Shown piece by piece: positions 34,106 through 43,093 of a stretch of DNA of 64,000 bases. The translations under genes were made by a program, and so were the position numbers. The notes under the pieces are model-generated. The model made no database searches and was not told where the DNA came from. It saw only the letters and a list, made by a program, of their open reading frames with translations. How positions within the stretch are numbered: the stretch's first letter is position 1; each line of letters opens with the position of its first letter. The stretch comes from CAMLFJ01 sp040902305 (GTDB taxonomy: Bacteria; Methylomirabilota; Methylomirabilia; Rokubacteriales; CSP1-6): contig JBBDXN010000146.1 in NCBI GenBank assembly GCA_040902305.1, positions 1 to 64,000 on the forward strand, in the 5' to 3' direction.

Positions 34106-34768
34106 TCAGATAGTGCCCTTTCGCCGCTCCGTGAGCAACTGCTCGAGCCGCGGGATGACGTCCCGCACGCCGCTCAGGTTGGGATTGACCCGCAGGGCGC
34201 GGCGGAAGTAGGACAGGGCGCGCTCGGGCTCGTCCAGCCGCAGGTAGATCTGCCCGTAGCCGGCCAGGGCCCCGAAGTGGGCCGGGTTGCGCTTGATCAC
34301 CTCGTCGCAATCCCGGAGCGACTTCTCGTCGTCGCCCAGGAGGAAGTAGACGGTGGCGCGCTTGTTCCAGGCCTCCGCGAAGTCCGGCTTGCGCTGGATC
34401 GCCTTCGTGAAGGTCTCCAGCGCCGCGGGGCCGTCGCCGCGGCTCATCTGCTCGATGCCGGCCTGGAGCAGCCCGTCGGCCTCCGCGTCGCCGGAGCGGC
34501 TCCAGACCCGCCAGACCGAGTGCTCGGCCAGCACCCGGACCACGTCGTCCTCGTCCGCGAGCGCCCCGATCAGGACGGAGGCGTCGGCGCCGGCGCCGAC
34601 CTCGCCGAGCCACGCGGTGGCGCGGCGACGCGTGTCGGGGTCCGGCTTCTTGATGTCGGCCAGCGCCTGCTCCCGGGTGAGCGGTACCGGGGGCTGGGCG
34701 GACGCGCCGGACGCGATCAGCCCGAGCGCCAGCGCGAGCCCGGCCAGGGCGGCGGCCGCGCGGTTCAC
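34106..34768 (-). CDS. exported TPR/HEAT-repeat protein
   Basis: A 220-residue protein with an N-terminal signal peptide (VNRAAAALAGLALALGLIA, ending SGASAQ). Residues about 35-90 resemble a HEAT-like repeat (TRRRATAWLGEVGAGADASV), and about 95-200 are TPR repeats (AGIEQMSRGDGPAALETFTK, YFLLGDDEKSLRDCDEVIKR, YLRLDEPERALSYFRRALRV). Probably a periplasmic scaffold; no partner is evident. GTG 34768 overlaps the ligA stop (GTGA). Confidence 0.75.
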   Translation of the reverse strand: MNRAAAALAGLALALGLIASGASAQPPVPLTREQALADIKKPDPDTRRRATAWLGEVGAGADASVLIGALADEDDVVRVLAEHSVWRVWSRSGDAEADGLLQAGIEQMSRGDGPAALETFTKAIQRKPDFAEAWNKRATVYFLLGDDEKSLRDCDEVIKRNPAHFGALAGYGQIYLRLDEPERALSYFRRALRVNPNLSGVRDVIPRLEQLLTERRKGTI

Positions 34769-36777
34769 GCGCGCCCGGCCAGCTTGAGGAACGCGGCCTC
34801 GTCGAGCGTGGCCACGCCCTTCCGCTTGGCGTCGTCGGCCTTCCCGCCCGCGTCCTCGCCGACGATGACGTAGTCCGTCTTCTTCGACACCGAGCCGGTG
34901 ACCCGGCCGCCGAGCCGGATGATCAGGTCCTTGGCCTGGTCGCGGCTCAGCGTCGCGAGGCCGCCGGTCAGCACCAGGGTCTTGCCCTCGAGCGGCCGGG
35001 GGCCCTCGGTGTGCCCCTCCTCGGTCATGGCCGCGCCCGCCTCGGCCAGCCGCTCGATGGTGGCGCGGTTGCGCGGCTCCGCGAGAAAGGTCGTCACCGC
35101 CTCTGCGATCTGGGGGCCCAGGCCGTAGATCTCGTTGATGTCGGCCTCGGTGGCGGCGAGCAGGCGCTCCATGGTGCCGAAGCGCGCGGCCAGGAGCTGG
35201 GCGGCCCGCTCGCCCACCATGCGGATGCCGAGGGCGTTCAGCAGCCGTGAGAGGCCGCGCGCCCTCGACGCCTCGATCGCGCGATGTAGCTTCTGGGCCG
35301 ACTTCTTGCCCATCCGCTCGAGGCCGGCCAGCGTCTCCGCGGAGAGCCCGTAGAGATCGGCGAAGTCCTTCGCGAGCCCGCGCTCCACGAGCTGCCGGAC
35401 GATCACCTCGCCGAGGCCCTCGATGTCCATGGCCCGGCGCGAGCCCCAGTGAAAGAGCCGCTCCCGGAGCTGGGCGGGGCAGGCGGTATTGGTGCAGCGC
35501 CACACCGCCTCGCCCTCGGCGCGGGCGGCCAGGCCGCCGCAGGCCGGGCAGTGGGTGGGCATCGCGAACGGGCCGGTGTCGGGCGGCCGCTTGTCGGTGA
35601 CGACCTGGACGAGATAGGGGATCACGTCCCCCGCGCGCTCGATCAGCACGGTGTCGCCCACCCGCACGTCCTTGCGCCGCACCTCGTCCTCGTTGTGCAG
35701 GCTCACGTTGGACACCGTGACCCCGGCCAGCTCGACCGGCTCGAGCTGGGCGGTGGGGGTGAGCGCCCCCGACTTGCCCACGTTGATCGTGATGCCGAGC
35801 ACGCGCGTGGTGGCCTGGCGGGCCACGAACTTGTAGGCGATGGCCCAGCGCGGGTGATGCGCGGTGGCCCCGAGGCGCCGCTGCTGCTCGAGATCGTCCA
35901 CCTTCACCACCGCGCCGTCGGCGTCGTAGCCCAGCGCGTCGCGCTCGGCCTCGAGCCGGCCGAAGTAGGCCAGCACCGCGTCCAGGTCGCGGCAGCGCTC
36001 GGACCGCGGGTTCACCGGGAAGCCGCTCGCCCGGAGCGCCTCGAGCCGCTCCCACTGCGAGTGAAGCGCGGGAGGCTCGAGCACGCTCACGTGGTAGAGG
36101 AAGATCTCGAGCGGGCGCGTGGCGGTCACCGCCGGGTCCTTCTGGCGCACCGCGCCCGCCGCCGCATTGCGCGGGTTGGCGAAGACGGGCTGGCCGGCCT
36201 CCTCCAGGCCCGCGTTGAGCCGGGCGAAGGCCTCGCGCGGCATGTAGACCTCGCCGCGGACCTCGAGCTTCGTCGCGCCTTTGAGAGGGCCCGGGAGCGT
36301 GGCCGGGATGGACTTGATCGTGCGCAGGTTCTGGGTGATGTCTTCGCCGATGCGCCCGTCGCCCCGCGTGGCGCCCCGGACGAAGCGCCCGCGCTCGTAG
36401 AGCAGCGCCACTCCGAGCCCGTCGATCTTGGGCTCGCACACGTACCCGGGTGTCACGCCGGGCAGCGCCCGCTTCACCCGCGCCTCGAACTCGGCCAGGT
36501 CCTCGGCGGCCATGGCGTTGTCGAGCGAGAGCATGGCCACCAGGTGCTCGACCGGCGCGAAGACCTCCGCGCGCCGGCCTCCCGGGCGCTGGGTGGGGCT
36601 GTCCGGGGTGATCAGCTCGGGGTGCGCCTGCTCGAGCGCCTGAAGCTCGCGCCAGAGCCGGTCGTACTCCGCGTCGCTGATCTCGGGGTGGTTCTCCCCG
36701 TAGTAGAGGTAGTTGTGGCGGTTGATCTCCTGGCGCAGCTCGTCGAGCCGCGCGCGCACGTCGGCCGGAACACCCAT
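34765..36777 (-). CDS. ligA: NAD-dependent DNA ligase
   Basis: A 670-residue LigA with all domains: Ia domain (NRHNYLYYGENHPEISDAEY), adenylation domain with catalytic Lys in YVCEPKIDGLGVALLYERG, OB fold, Cys4 zinc finger (THCPACGG and RCTNTACPAQL), HhH domain (DIEGLGEVIVRQLVERGL) and a BRCT domain (GKTLVLTGGLATLSRDQAKD). It seals nicks during replication and repair using NAD+. Length is normal. ATG 36777 is the first start at the Ia domain. There is no promoter pair that I can support just upstream. Confidence 0.95.
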   Translation of the reverse strand: MGVPADVRARLDELRQEINRHNYLYYGENHPEISDAEYDRLWRELQALEQAHPELITPDSPTQRPGGRRAEVFAPVEHLVAMLSLDNAMAAEDLAEFEARVKRALPGVTPGYVCEPKIDGLGVALLYERGRFVRGATRGDGRIGEDITQNLRTIKSIPATLPGPLKGATKLEVRGEVYMPREAFARLNAGLEEAGQPVFANPRNAAAGAVRQKDPAVTATRPLEIFLYHVSVLEPPALHSQWERLEALRASGFPVNPRSERCRDLDAVLAYFGRLEAERDALGYDADGAVVKVDDLEQQRRLGATAHHPRWAIAYKFVARQATTRVLGITINVGKSGALTPTAQLEPVELAGVTVSNVSLHNEDEVRRKDVRVGDTVLIERAGDVIPYLVQVVTDKRPPDTGPFAMPTHCPACGGLAARAEGEAVWRCTNTACPAQLRERLFHWGSRRAMDIEGLGEVIVRQLVERGLAKDFADLYGLSAETLAGLERMGKKSAQKLHRAIEASRARGLSRLLNALGIRMVGERAAQLLAARFGTMERLLAATEADINEIYGLGPQIAEAVTTFLAEPRNRATIERLAEAGAAMTEEGHTEGPRPLEGKTLVLTGGLATLSRDQAKDLIIRLGGRVTGSVSKKTDYVIVGEDAGGKADDAKRKGVATLDEAAFLKLAGRA

Positions 36778-36847
36778 GGCGATCCTCAGGATAACAACCC
36801 CCCCGACCCCGCGCCACACACCCCGATCTACCCCGGCGCCTGGCGAA

Positions 36848-37096
36848 GGACTCGCGCGGCATGGGCGGCCGGTCCTCGCGCTGATGCCATGGGAGTTGTA
36901 CGAGAGCCTGGTCGAGACGCTCGAGGTCCTGAGCGATCCTGATACGATGACGGCTCTCCGAGCCAGCGTCGAGGATATTCGCAAGCGCCGACTCGTGAGT
37001 CACGGGGAGCCGGCCGGCTACCGGGCAGTCGGAGCCGCCGGGCAGCGATACCGGGTTCTGTACCGTGTCGAGCGCCGACAGGTCACGATCCTCGCC
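36848..37096 (+). pseudogene. remnant toxin-antitoxin module: YefM/Phd-like antitoxin fused to RelE/ParE-like toxin pieces
   Basis: The plus-strand frame reads RHGRPVLALMPWELYESLVE, then TLEVLSDPDTMTALRASVED and IRKRRLVSHGE: the middle and C-terminal part of a Phd/YefM antitoxin. It passes directly into GYRAVGAAGQRYRVLYRVER and RQVTILA, the central strands of a RelE/ParE-type toxin. The antitoxin N-terminal DNA-binding part, the toxin start and the toxin end are missing, so two genes have been joined by deletion. It is convergent with gspD and fills most of the 367-base gap before it. A start at ATG 36884 is possible but I doubt a working product. Confidence 0.6.
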
Positions 37097-37144
37097 CGTA
37101 GTCCCCCGCGCTACTCGCACGGCGGGGGCGGAGGGGGCGGCGCG

Positions 37145-39486
37145 CTACGGAGTCGGCGGCGCCGGACTGGGCGCCAGCCGCATCGAGCGCTCCAGGTCCG
37201 GCGTCACGCGGCGCATCTGCTCGGTGATGCGCGCCGCGTCCAGGGGGGTCCCGACCGCGCGGGGCGTGATCAGGAGCAGCAGCTCGGTCTTCTCGATCGT
37301 GGTCTGCACGGAGCCAAAGAGGTAGCCCAGGATCGGGATGCGGGCGAGCCACGGGATGCCGATGTGAATGCGGGTGCGCTTGTTCTGGATGAGACCGCCG
37401 AGCACGAGGGTCTGGTTGTTCAGCAGGACCACCGAGGTCTCGGCCTCGCGCTTGGTGAAGCGGGGCGAGTTGATCGGGGGCGGCTCGTTCTCGCCGACCT
37501 CGTTGACCTCCTGCTTGACGTCGAGCGCCACCGTGCCCTGTTCGCCGATGCGCGGGGTCACGGTGAGGATGATGCCCGCGTCGCGGTACTCCACGGTCTG
37601 GGTGATCGCGTTGCCGGTGATGCCGCCGGTGGCCACCGGCACCTGCTGCGAGGTGACGATGGGCACCGAGGTCGACACGTTGATCACCGCCTTGCGGTTC
37701 TCCGCGGTCATGATCGAGGGGTTCGACAGCACGTTGACCCGGTTCTCGCTCGCCAGGGCGTTGAGGGCGGCCAGGAGCTTGTCGGCCGCGAAGGTGAAGA
37801 CGTTGAAGCCGAGCGGCACCGCGCCCCCGAACGGGATGATCGATTGCGGCGGGCGGCCTGGAATCAGGCCCGAGGGCGACGAGCTGACGTCGAAGCGCCC
37901 GGAGCGGACGGCCCACTCGATGCCGAGCTTGGTGTCGTCGGTGAGCGTGACCTCCGCGGCCAGGACCTCGATCAGGACCTGGCGCGGCATCTTGTCGAGC
38001 TTCTTGATCGTCTCCTCGATCTCCTTCCAGAGGCGCGGGTAGGTGGTGACGATGATCGCGTTGGTGACCTCGTCGGCGACGAAGCGGATCTCCACCCCGG
38101 GCGGCGCGCTCTCCCCGGAGACCCCCGGGAAGGCGGCCGGCGCGCCCGGCGGCCGCGCCGCCGGGCCGGCGATGGGAGCGGGCAGCAACACCGGCGGCGG
38201 AAGGGTCGGGGGCGCGGGGCTCGCATAGGGACTCGAGATGCTGCTGGACCCGCGCAGCGCCTGCTGGGTGCCGGTGATCGCCGGCCCGCGATCGCCGCGG
38301 CCGTAGATGGCGTCGAGCGTGGTGGCCAGATCCCGGGCCTTCGTGTTCTCCGCGAAGTGGATGAAGACGCGCTGGCCGCCGTAGATGTCCACGTCGAGCT
38401 TCGCCACCAGGCGGCGGATGGTCTCCATGTCCTGCTTGCGCGCGTGGATCACCAGCGAGTTGGAGCGGCGCTCCGGGACGATGAGCGGGCGGTCGCCGGG
38501 GCCGGCCGTCCCGGGCGGGGAGGCGCCGGCCCCGGGGGCGGCAGTGGCGGAGGCAGCCCGGGCCCGCCGGGCGCGGCGCCGACGCGGCCGCCGGCGAAGA
38601 GCTGGGCGAGGATCTGGGCCAGCTCCTGGGCGTCGGCGTGCTTGAGCGGGACGATCTGCAGCTCGTTGAGCGCCACCTCCACGTCCACCAGGGCCAGCAC
38701 GTCGAGGAGCCGGCGGATGTTCGCGGCGGTGTCGGTGAGGATCAGGAGATTGGTCTCGCGATGAGCCGCGAGGGCGCCCTGCCCGGCCACGAACGGGCGC
38801 AGCAGCGCCACCGCGTCCTGGGCGTTGATGAACTGGAGCGGGACGACCTGGGTCACTACCTCGTCCGGAGGGAGCGCGGCCCCGACCTCGCGGCCGACCA
38901 CCGTCTTCACCGGCGTCTGGGGCGCGCCCTCGCGCGGAATGATGCGATAGAGATTGCCCGAGCGCACCGCGGCCAGGCCGTTGACGTCGAGGATGGTGAG
39001 CAGCACCGCGAAGACCTCGTCGCTCGAGATCTTGCCCGCGGTCTGGACGGTGATCTTCCGTCCGCGGGCGGTGGGCGCGAGCACGTAGTTGAAGCCCGCG
39101 ATCTCCGCCACGGCCTGGATCACCACCTCGACGTCGGCATTGTCGAAGTTGAGCACGAGCTGCCGGCCCGCCGGACGTGACACCGGCCCCGCCGCCGGAC
39201 TCTCCGTTGCCGGAGCGGGCGAGGGGGCCGGGCCTGCGTCCGGCGGCGGTGGCATCGCGGCTCTCGGGGTCGCGGGCGCGGGAGATGGCGCCGCCGACGT
39301 CGGAGGAGGCGGCACTGGAGCGGCGGGCGCCGGACCCGACTCGGTCGTGATCTCGACCCGCGGCCGACCAGGCTCCGCGGGCGAGGCGCCGGTCATCGGG
39401 GCGCTGGGCGGGGCAGCGGCGGAGGCGCAGCCGGCCAGGAGTGACGTGAGCACGAGCCAGCCCGTCGGGCGCCCCCTCCTCATCAT
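37145..39486 (-). CDS. gspD: type II secretion secretin GspD, frameshifted in the middle
   Basis: Outer-membrane secretin, about 780 residues once two frames are joined. N-terminal frame (39486 to about 38540): lipoprotein-like signal (LTSLLAGCASA), Pro/Ala-rich linker, N0 domain (LVLNFDNADVEVVIQAVAEI) and N1-N2 repeats (LQFINAQDAVALLRPFVAGQ). C-terminal frame (about 38540 to 37145): N3 domain, then the secretin barrel (VLIEVLAAEVTLTDD, NQTLVLGGLIQNKRTR, PWLARIPILGYLFG). The shift falls in a Pro/Gly-rich, CCCCCGGGG-type stretch near 38500-38580; the second frame reads TAGPGDRPLIVPERRSNSLV across it. An indel sequencing error is as likely as a true mutation. Last gene of the gsp operon; ATGA overlap with gspC. 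Confidence 0.85.
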
Positions 39487-40118
39487 CGCTGGTTCACTCG
39501 CGGCTCGGGAGTGAGCCCGCGGGATGGTGGCGCCGTTGGAGCCGGTGCAGTGGGCGGTCGTGCCTCGGCCGCGGCCGGCGCGGGTCCGGCCGGGGCCGGC
39601 GTTCCTGCGGGCGCCGGGGCCACCGTCGCCGCGGTGGGCGCGGCCGGTGGCGGCGCCTTCGGCTTCGCCGGATCCTTCAGCAACACCTCCAGGAGGCCGC
39701 CCGCCCGCTCGATCACGACCCGATCCGCGCCGATCGATTTTAGCCGGCCCCCGCCGACCGGGTCCCCCACCGCGTAGCCGAACGTGCGCTTGACCTGTGG
39801 GTCCTCCAGGTACGCGCGGCTCTTCGCGCCGTCCATGACCACGCCGTGGAGCAGGGGCCTGGGGTCCGCGGCGACGACGGGGCCGGCCGGGGTCTCGGAT
39901 CGGCTCGGGCTGAAGAGGTTCTTCGTCGCGATGACGCCGTACGATGCCGGAGCCGACGGAGAGGCGGGCGCTGCCGGGACCGCGGCCAAGCGCGCGGCGC
40001 GCGGAGCCGGCGGGGCCGGGAGCGGATGCGTCGCGAGCAGCTCACGGGTCAGCGCGGCCGCGACGAAGCAGACGAGCAGGCCCAGCCCGATGATGAGAAC
40101 GAGGAGCCGTCTGGTCAC
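39483..40118 (-). CDS. gspC: type II secretion protein GspC-like
   Basis: A 211-residue inner-membrane protein. One N-terminal membrane segment (LLVLIIGLGLLVCFVAAALT), a Pro/Ala linker, then ATKNLFSPSRSE and an HR-type domain (LLHGVVMDGAKSRAYLEDPQ, YAVGDPVGGGRLKSIGADRV). The rest is Pro/Ala-rich and there is no PDZ domain. In T2SS the HR domain couples the inner-membrane platform to the secretin GspD, encoded next. Overlaps both neighbours by 4 bases. Confidence 0.78.
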   Translation of the reverse strand: MTRRLLVLIIGLGLLVCFVAAALTRELLATHPLPAPPAPRAARLAAVPAAPASPSAPASYGVIATKNLFSPSRSETPAGPVVAADPRPLLHGVVMDGAKSRAYLEDPQVKRTFGYAVGDPVGGGRLKSIGADRVVIERAGGLLEVLLKDPAKPKAPPPAAPTAATVAPAPAGTPAPAGPAPAAAEARPPTAPAPTAPPSRGLTPEPRVNQR

Positions 40119-40675
40119 GGGCCGGCCGGATCGAGGTAGCCGGCCACCGTGAGCGTGGTCAGCAGCTCGCGGGGCTGCCCGGGCGCGACCACCCGGATCT
40201 TGATGTCGCGCAGCGCGAGGAGCCGGTCGGCGCGCTCCAGCCGGCCGAGCGCGGTGACCGTGTCCCCGATGCCGCCGATCAGGGTCAGCTCGATGCCGAC
40301 TTCCTGCAAGCCATGGAGATCCGCCGGGGGCAGGACCCGCTCGCTCCGGATCTCGACGCCGCCGCCCGGCAGGAGATCCTTGATGACCCTCTGCAGCTCC
40401 GACGCGGCGAGCGGCGGGGTCGGGCCGCGGAGCAAGCGCGCCGACTCGAGCTCGAGCCGCGCGCCGACGGTGGCCAGCTCCTCGGCGAGCCGAGATCGCT
40501 GGCTCACCAGCAGGCGCCGTCGCTCGAGCGTGGCCTCGCGCGCGGGCCCGGCGGCCTCCGCGGCGCGCGCGCGGATCACGAGCGGCTCGACGAGGAAGAG
40601 GTAGCCGCCGATGAGGAGCGCGGCGCCGGCGCCGGCCCCGATCACCACCCGCTCCCGCAAGCTAAACCCCGCCAC
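40115..40675 (-). CDS. gspM: type II secretion protein GspM-like
   Basis: A 186-residue bitopic protein. LRERVVIGAGAGAALLIGGY is the N-terminal membrane anchor, followed by a coiled-coil stretch (ATLERRRLLVSQRSRLAEEL) and a small ferredoxin-like domain ending LTVAGYLDP. This is the GspM/PilO layout. Partner is GspL, encoded just upstream with a 1-base gap. GTG start at 40675. Sequence similarity in this family is weak, so the name relies on topology and position. Confidence 0.72.
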   Translation of the reverse strand: MAGFSLRERVVIGAGAGAALLIGGYLFLVEPLVIRARAAEAAGPAREATLERRRLLVSQRSRLAEELATVGARLELESARLLRGPTPPLAASELQRVIKDLLPGGGVEIRSERVLPPADLHGLQEVGIELTLIGGIGDTVTALGRLERADRLLALRDIKIRVVAPGQPRELLTTLTVAGYLDPAGP

Positions 40676-40676
40676 G

Positions 40677-42158
40677 CTAACGCCCCCTCACCTCGGACCC
40701 CCTCACCTCGGATCCCCTCACCCTGCCCTCTCCCCCAGAGGGGGCGAGGGTAAAGCCTCCGGTAAATTCTCTCCCCTCTGGGGAGAGGGCAGGGTGAGGG
40801 GCCGGGAGGTGAGGGGCCGGAAGGTGAGCGACCTGCGGCATCTCCCACGCGGCGCGGATGCGAAACTGCTCCTTGCTCTGCGTCTTGGTCACCGGCGAGG
40901 TGAACTCCACCCGCTCGAGCCGGCCCGAGGCCTCGAGCAGCGGGATGAGCGCGCTCGCTCCGTCGGCCTGGCCCGTCAGCTCGACGCCCCCGCGGTCCAT
41001 GGCGAGCGCCTGCAGCCAGGCGCCCGCGGGCAGGGTCTCGGTGAGCTCCCGCAGCACCGGCAGCGCCTGCACGCGCCCCGCCTCCACGCCGGTCAGCGCG
41101 GCCAGCACCCGGCGCTTCCGGGCCAGCTCCTCCGCCAGGCGGTCGACGGCTTTTGCCTCGGGCTCCAGCCGGCGGATCTCGTCGCTGACGCGCTCGAGAT
41201 AGCGCTCGGTCTTGACGACGTGGACGAGGGCCAGGCCGAGGCCGAGGAGCGCGGTGACCAGGACCATGCCCGCGGTCACGAGCTGCGCCCGCGAGGGAGT
41301 CCAGGGTCGCGCCGGTCCGGGCAGCAGGTTCAACGCCGGGCTTCGAGGCCCCGCGGCGACGGCCAGCGCGAGCAGGCCCGCCCCCTGGTTGTCCGCGGGC
41401 AGCGCGGCGATGAGGGGAAGAACCGAGGCCGGGAAGGGCGGCGCGCAGACCGGGATATCGAGCGCTGCGAAGAGCCCGGCCTGCCAGGCCGGGGCCTCGT
41501 CGCCGGTCAGCCACACGTCATCGCTGCCGGTCCAGCGAACGACCGGCAGGCTGCGCCGCAGCTCCCGCGCCAGCTCCGCGACGTCCGCGGCGGCGATCCG
41601 GCGACTCGTCAGCAGCGTCCGACCATCCAGGAACAGCAGATCGGCGACGGTGTCGTGCCGGTGCACCCAGATCACGCGACGGCTCGGGAGCGCGCGGGGA
41701 AGGAGACCGGGCAGGCCGTGGCAGGCCACGGTCAGGGCGGCGGGTCGGCGCTGCGCGCCGGCCAGCAGCGCCAGCGGCCGGTCCACGGTGCGGCTCTCGG
41801 CCGCGATTACCAGCACGCGCCGCGTTTCCGCGCGGTCGCTCGGCAGCTCGATCCAGTCGAAGCGCGTGTCCTCCGGCGGAAACGGCACGTGCCGCTCGAG
41901 GTCGAACCCGATCATCCGGGCCGCGTCGCCGCCGTCCGCCCTCGGCAGCTCGATGGCCTTGACGATCACGAGCCGGCGATCGAGGCCCACGCGGAGGCGT
42001 CCGCCGGCGAGCCCGCGCGTCCGGAGCTCCGCGGCGAGCGTACGGGGCAGGTCCTCCGCCTCCTCGACGACGAAGTGCTGAAGGCCGGCGCGGCCGGTGA
42101 GCGCGACGACGGTGATCCGGCCGTCACGGACGAAGACGCCGATCCGCGCCGGCATCAT
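40677..42158 (-). CDS. gspL: type II secretion protein GspL-like (PilM/PilN fusion)
   Basis: A 493-residue protein with an actin-like cytoplasmic domain (ARIGVFVRDGRITVVALTGR; IGFDLERHVPFPPEDTRFDW), a membrane segment near 290-312 (LVTAGMVLVTALLGLGLALV) and a periplasmic PilN-like domain to about 440 (TQSKEQFRIRAAWEM). It anchors the GspE ATPase. The final ~45 residues (HLPAPHPALSPEGREF... VRGSEVRGSEVRGR) are translated from a dispersed palindromic repeat and are not family sequence; the original stop has evidently been overrun. ATGA overlap with gspK upstream. Confidence 0.8.
   Translation of the reverse strand: MMPARIGVFVRDGRITVVALTGRAGLQHFVVEEAEDLPRTLAAELRTRGLAGGRLRVGLDRRLVIVKAIELPRADGGDAARMIGFDLERHVPFPPEDTRFDWIELPSDRAETRRVLVIAAESRTVDRPLALLAGAQRRPAALTVACHGLPGLLPRALPSRRVIWVHRHDTVADLLFLDGRTLLTSRRIAAADVAELARELRRSLPVVRWTGSDDVWLTGDEAPAWQAGLFAALDIPVCAPPFPASVLPLIAALPADNQGAGLLALAVAAGPRSPALNLLPGPARPWTPSRAQLVTAGMVLVTALLGLGLALVHVVKTERYLERVSDEIRRLEPEAKAVDRLAEELARKRRVLAALTGVEAGRVQALPVLRELTETLPAGAWLQALAMDRGGVELTGQADGASALIPLLEASGRLERVEFTSPVTKTQSKEQFRIRAAWEMPQVAHLPAPHLPAPHPALSPEGREFTGGFTLAPSGGEGRVRGSEVRGSEVRGR
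40684..40830. repeat. dispersed palindromic repeat A, copy at the gspL end
   Basis: CCCCTCACC repeats, CCCTCACCCTGCCCTCTCCC, then the inverse GGGGAGAGGGCAGGGTGAGG and more GAGGGGCCGG blocks. It lies inside the annotated 3' end of gspL. The same palindrome occurs at 29777, 43684, 44606, 46386, 48522 and 60702. Confidence 0.85.
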
Positions 42159-43093
42159 GCGCCGGGCTCCGGACGCCAGGACAGGATCGTCGGCTCGATC
42201 GGCGCATTCCGGCGGCCGCGCTGGACGACGGCGATTACACGCCTGCGTACCGCGCCGACCAGACCCTCGGCCTCGATGCGGAAGACGCTGCTGCCCACCG
42301 CCAGGCCTCGCCCGGCGAAGCGACCCGGCACGCTCGGGTAGGGCGCGCGCACGCGCGCCTGGACCACGTCCGCGATCTCGGCGTCGGAGAGGCCGAACGC
42401 CTTCAGGACGAGCGGGGAGGCCGTGTTGAGGTTCACCGCGCTCACCGCCGCCGCGGTGACCAGCGCGCCCAGCCCCGGGCGGTCCCCGGCGCCCTCGTAT
42501 AGCTCGGGGGTGACCCCGCGGATCTGGAGCAGCTCCGCCGGGTCTTGAAGGTTGGCGTTGCGCGCGCGGTAGGGAACCGGGAGCTGCAGATAGAAGTCGC
42601 TCTCGGCCCCGTGGAGGCGGTGCAGCTCGTTGGCATCGCGCCAGTCCTGGAGCGAGTCGTTGATGACGTCGCGCTGCGTCCGGTCCAGGCGCAGCGCGGC
42701 CAGCAGGCGATCGAGACGGTCGGCGCCGACGTTGTTGATGGCGAGCCGGGCGCTCTCGTCGGCGAGCCGGTAGGAGAACTCACCCGGACCCAGCCCCACG
42801 CGCCGGCGGGGCAGGGCGGGCAGCCGGATCGGCGTCGTCTGCCCGGGCAGGGCACGATAGAACACGAGCTGACCGGTCTCGTCGAGCGCGGTCACCTGCG
42901 ACGGGTTCATGATCTCGCGCATCGCCTGGTGCACCGCGGCCTCGGCCAGGTGCCGGGCCAGCACGCCGTCGCGGTAGGAGCGGACCATCGACGCCTCGAG
43001 ACGCGCCGAGAAGGCGAGTTCGGTCACCACCACCGCCAGCAGAGTGAGCACCAGCAGGACCGCCAGCAGGACGAACCCGCGCTCGCGCGTCAT
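42155..43093 (-). CDS. gspK: type II secretion minor pseudopilin GspK
   Basis: A 312-residue GspK. The prepilin leader is short: MTRERG, then FVLLAVLLVLTLLAVVVTEL after the Gly cleavage site. As in other GspK proteins, residue +5 is not Glu. Conserved blocks: YRLADESARLAINNVGADRL, LQDWRDANELHRLHGAE and the helix-hairpin-like SAVNLNTASPLVLKAFGLSD. It caps the pseudopilus tip with GspI and GspJ. ATG 43093 overlaps the gspJ stop. Confidence 0.87.
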   Translation of the reverse strand: MTRERGFVLLAVLLVLTLLAVVVTELAFSARLEASMVRSYRDGVLARHLAEAAVHQAMREIMNPSQVTALDETGQLVFYRALPGQTTPIRLPALPRRRVGLGPGEFSYRLADESARLAINNVGADRLDRLLAALRLDRTQRDVINDSLQDWRDANELHRLHGAESDFYLQLPVPYRARNANLQDPAELLQIRGVTPELYEGAGDRPGLGALVTAAAVSAVNLNTASPLVLKAFGLSDAEIADVVQARVRAPYPSVPGRFAGRGLAVGSSVFRIEAEGLVGAVRRRVIAVVQRGRRNAPIEPTILSWRPEPGA

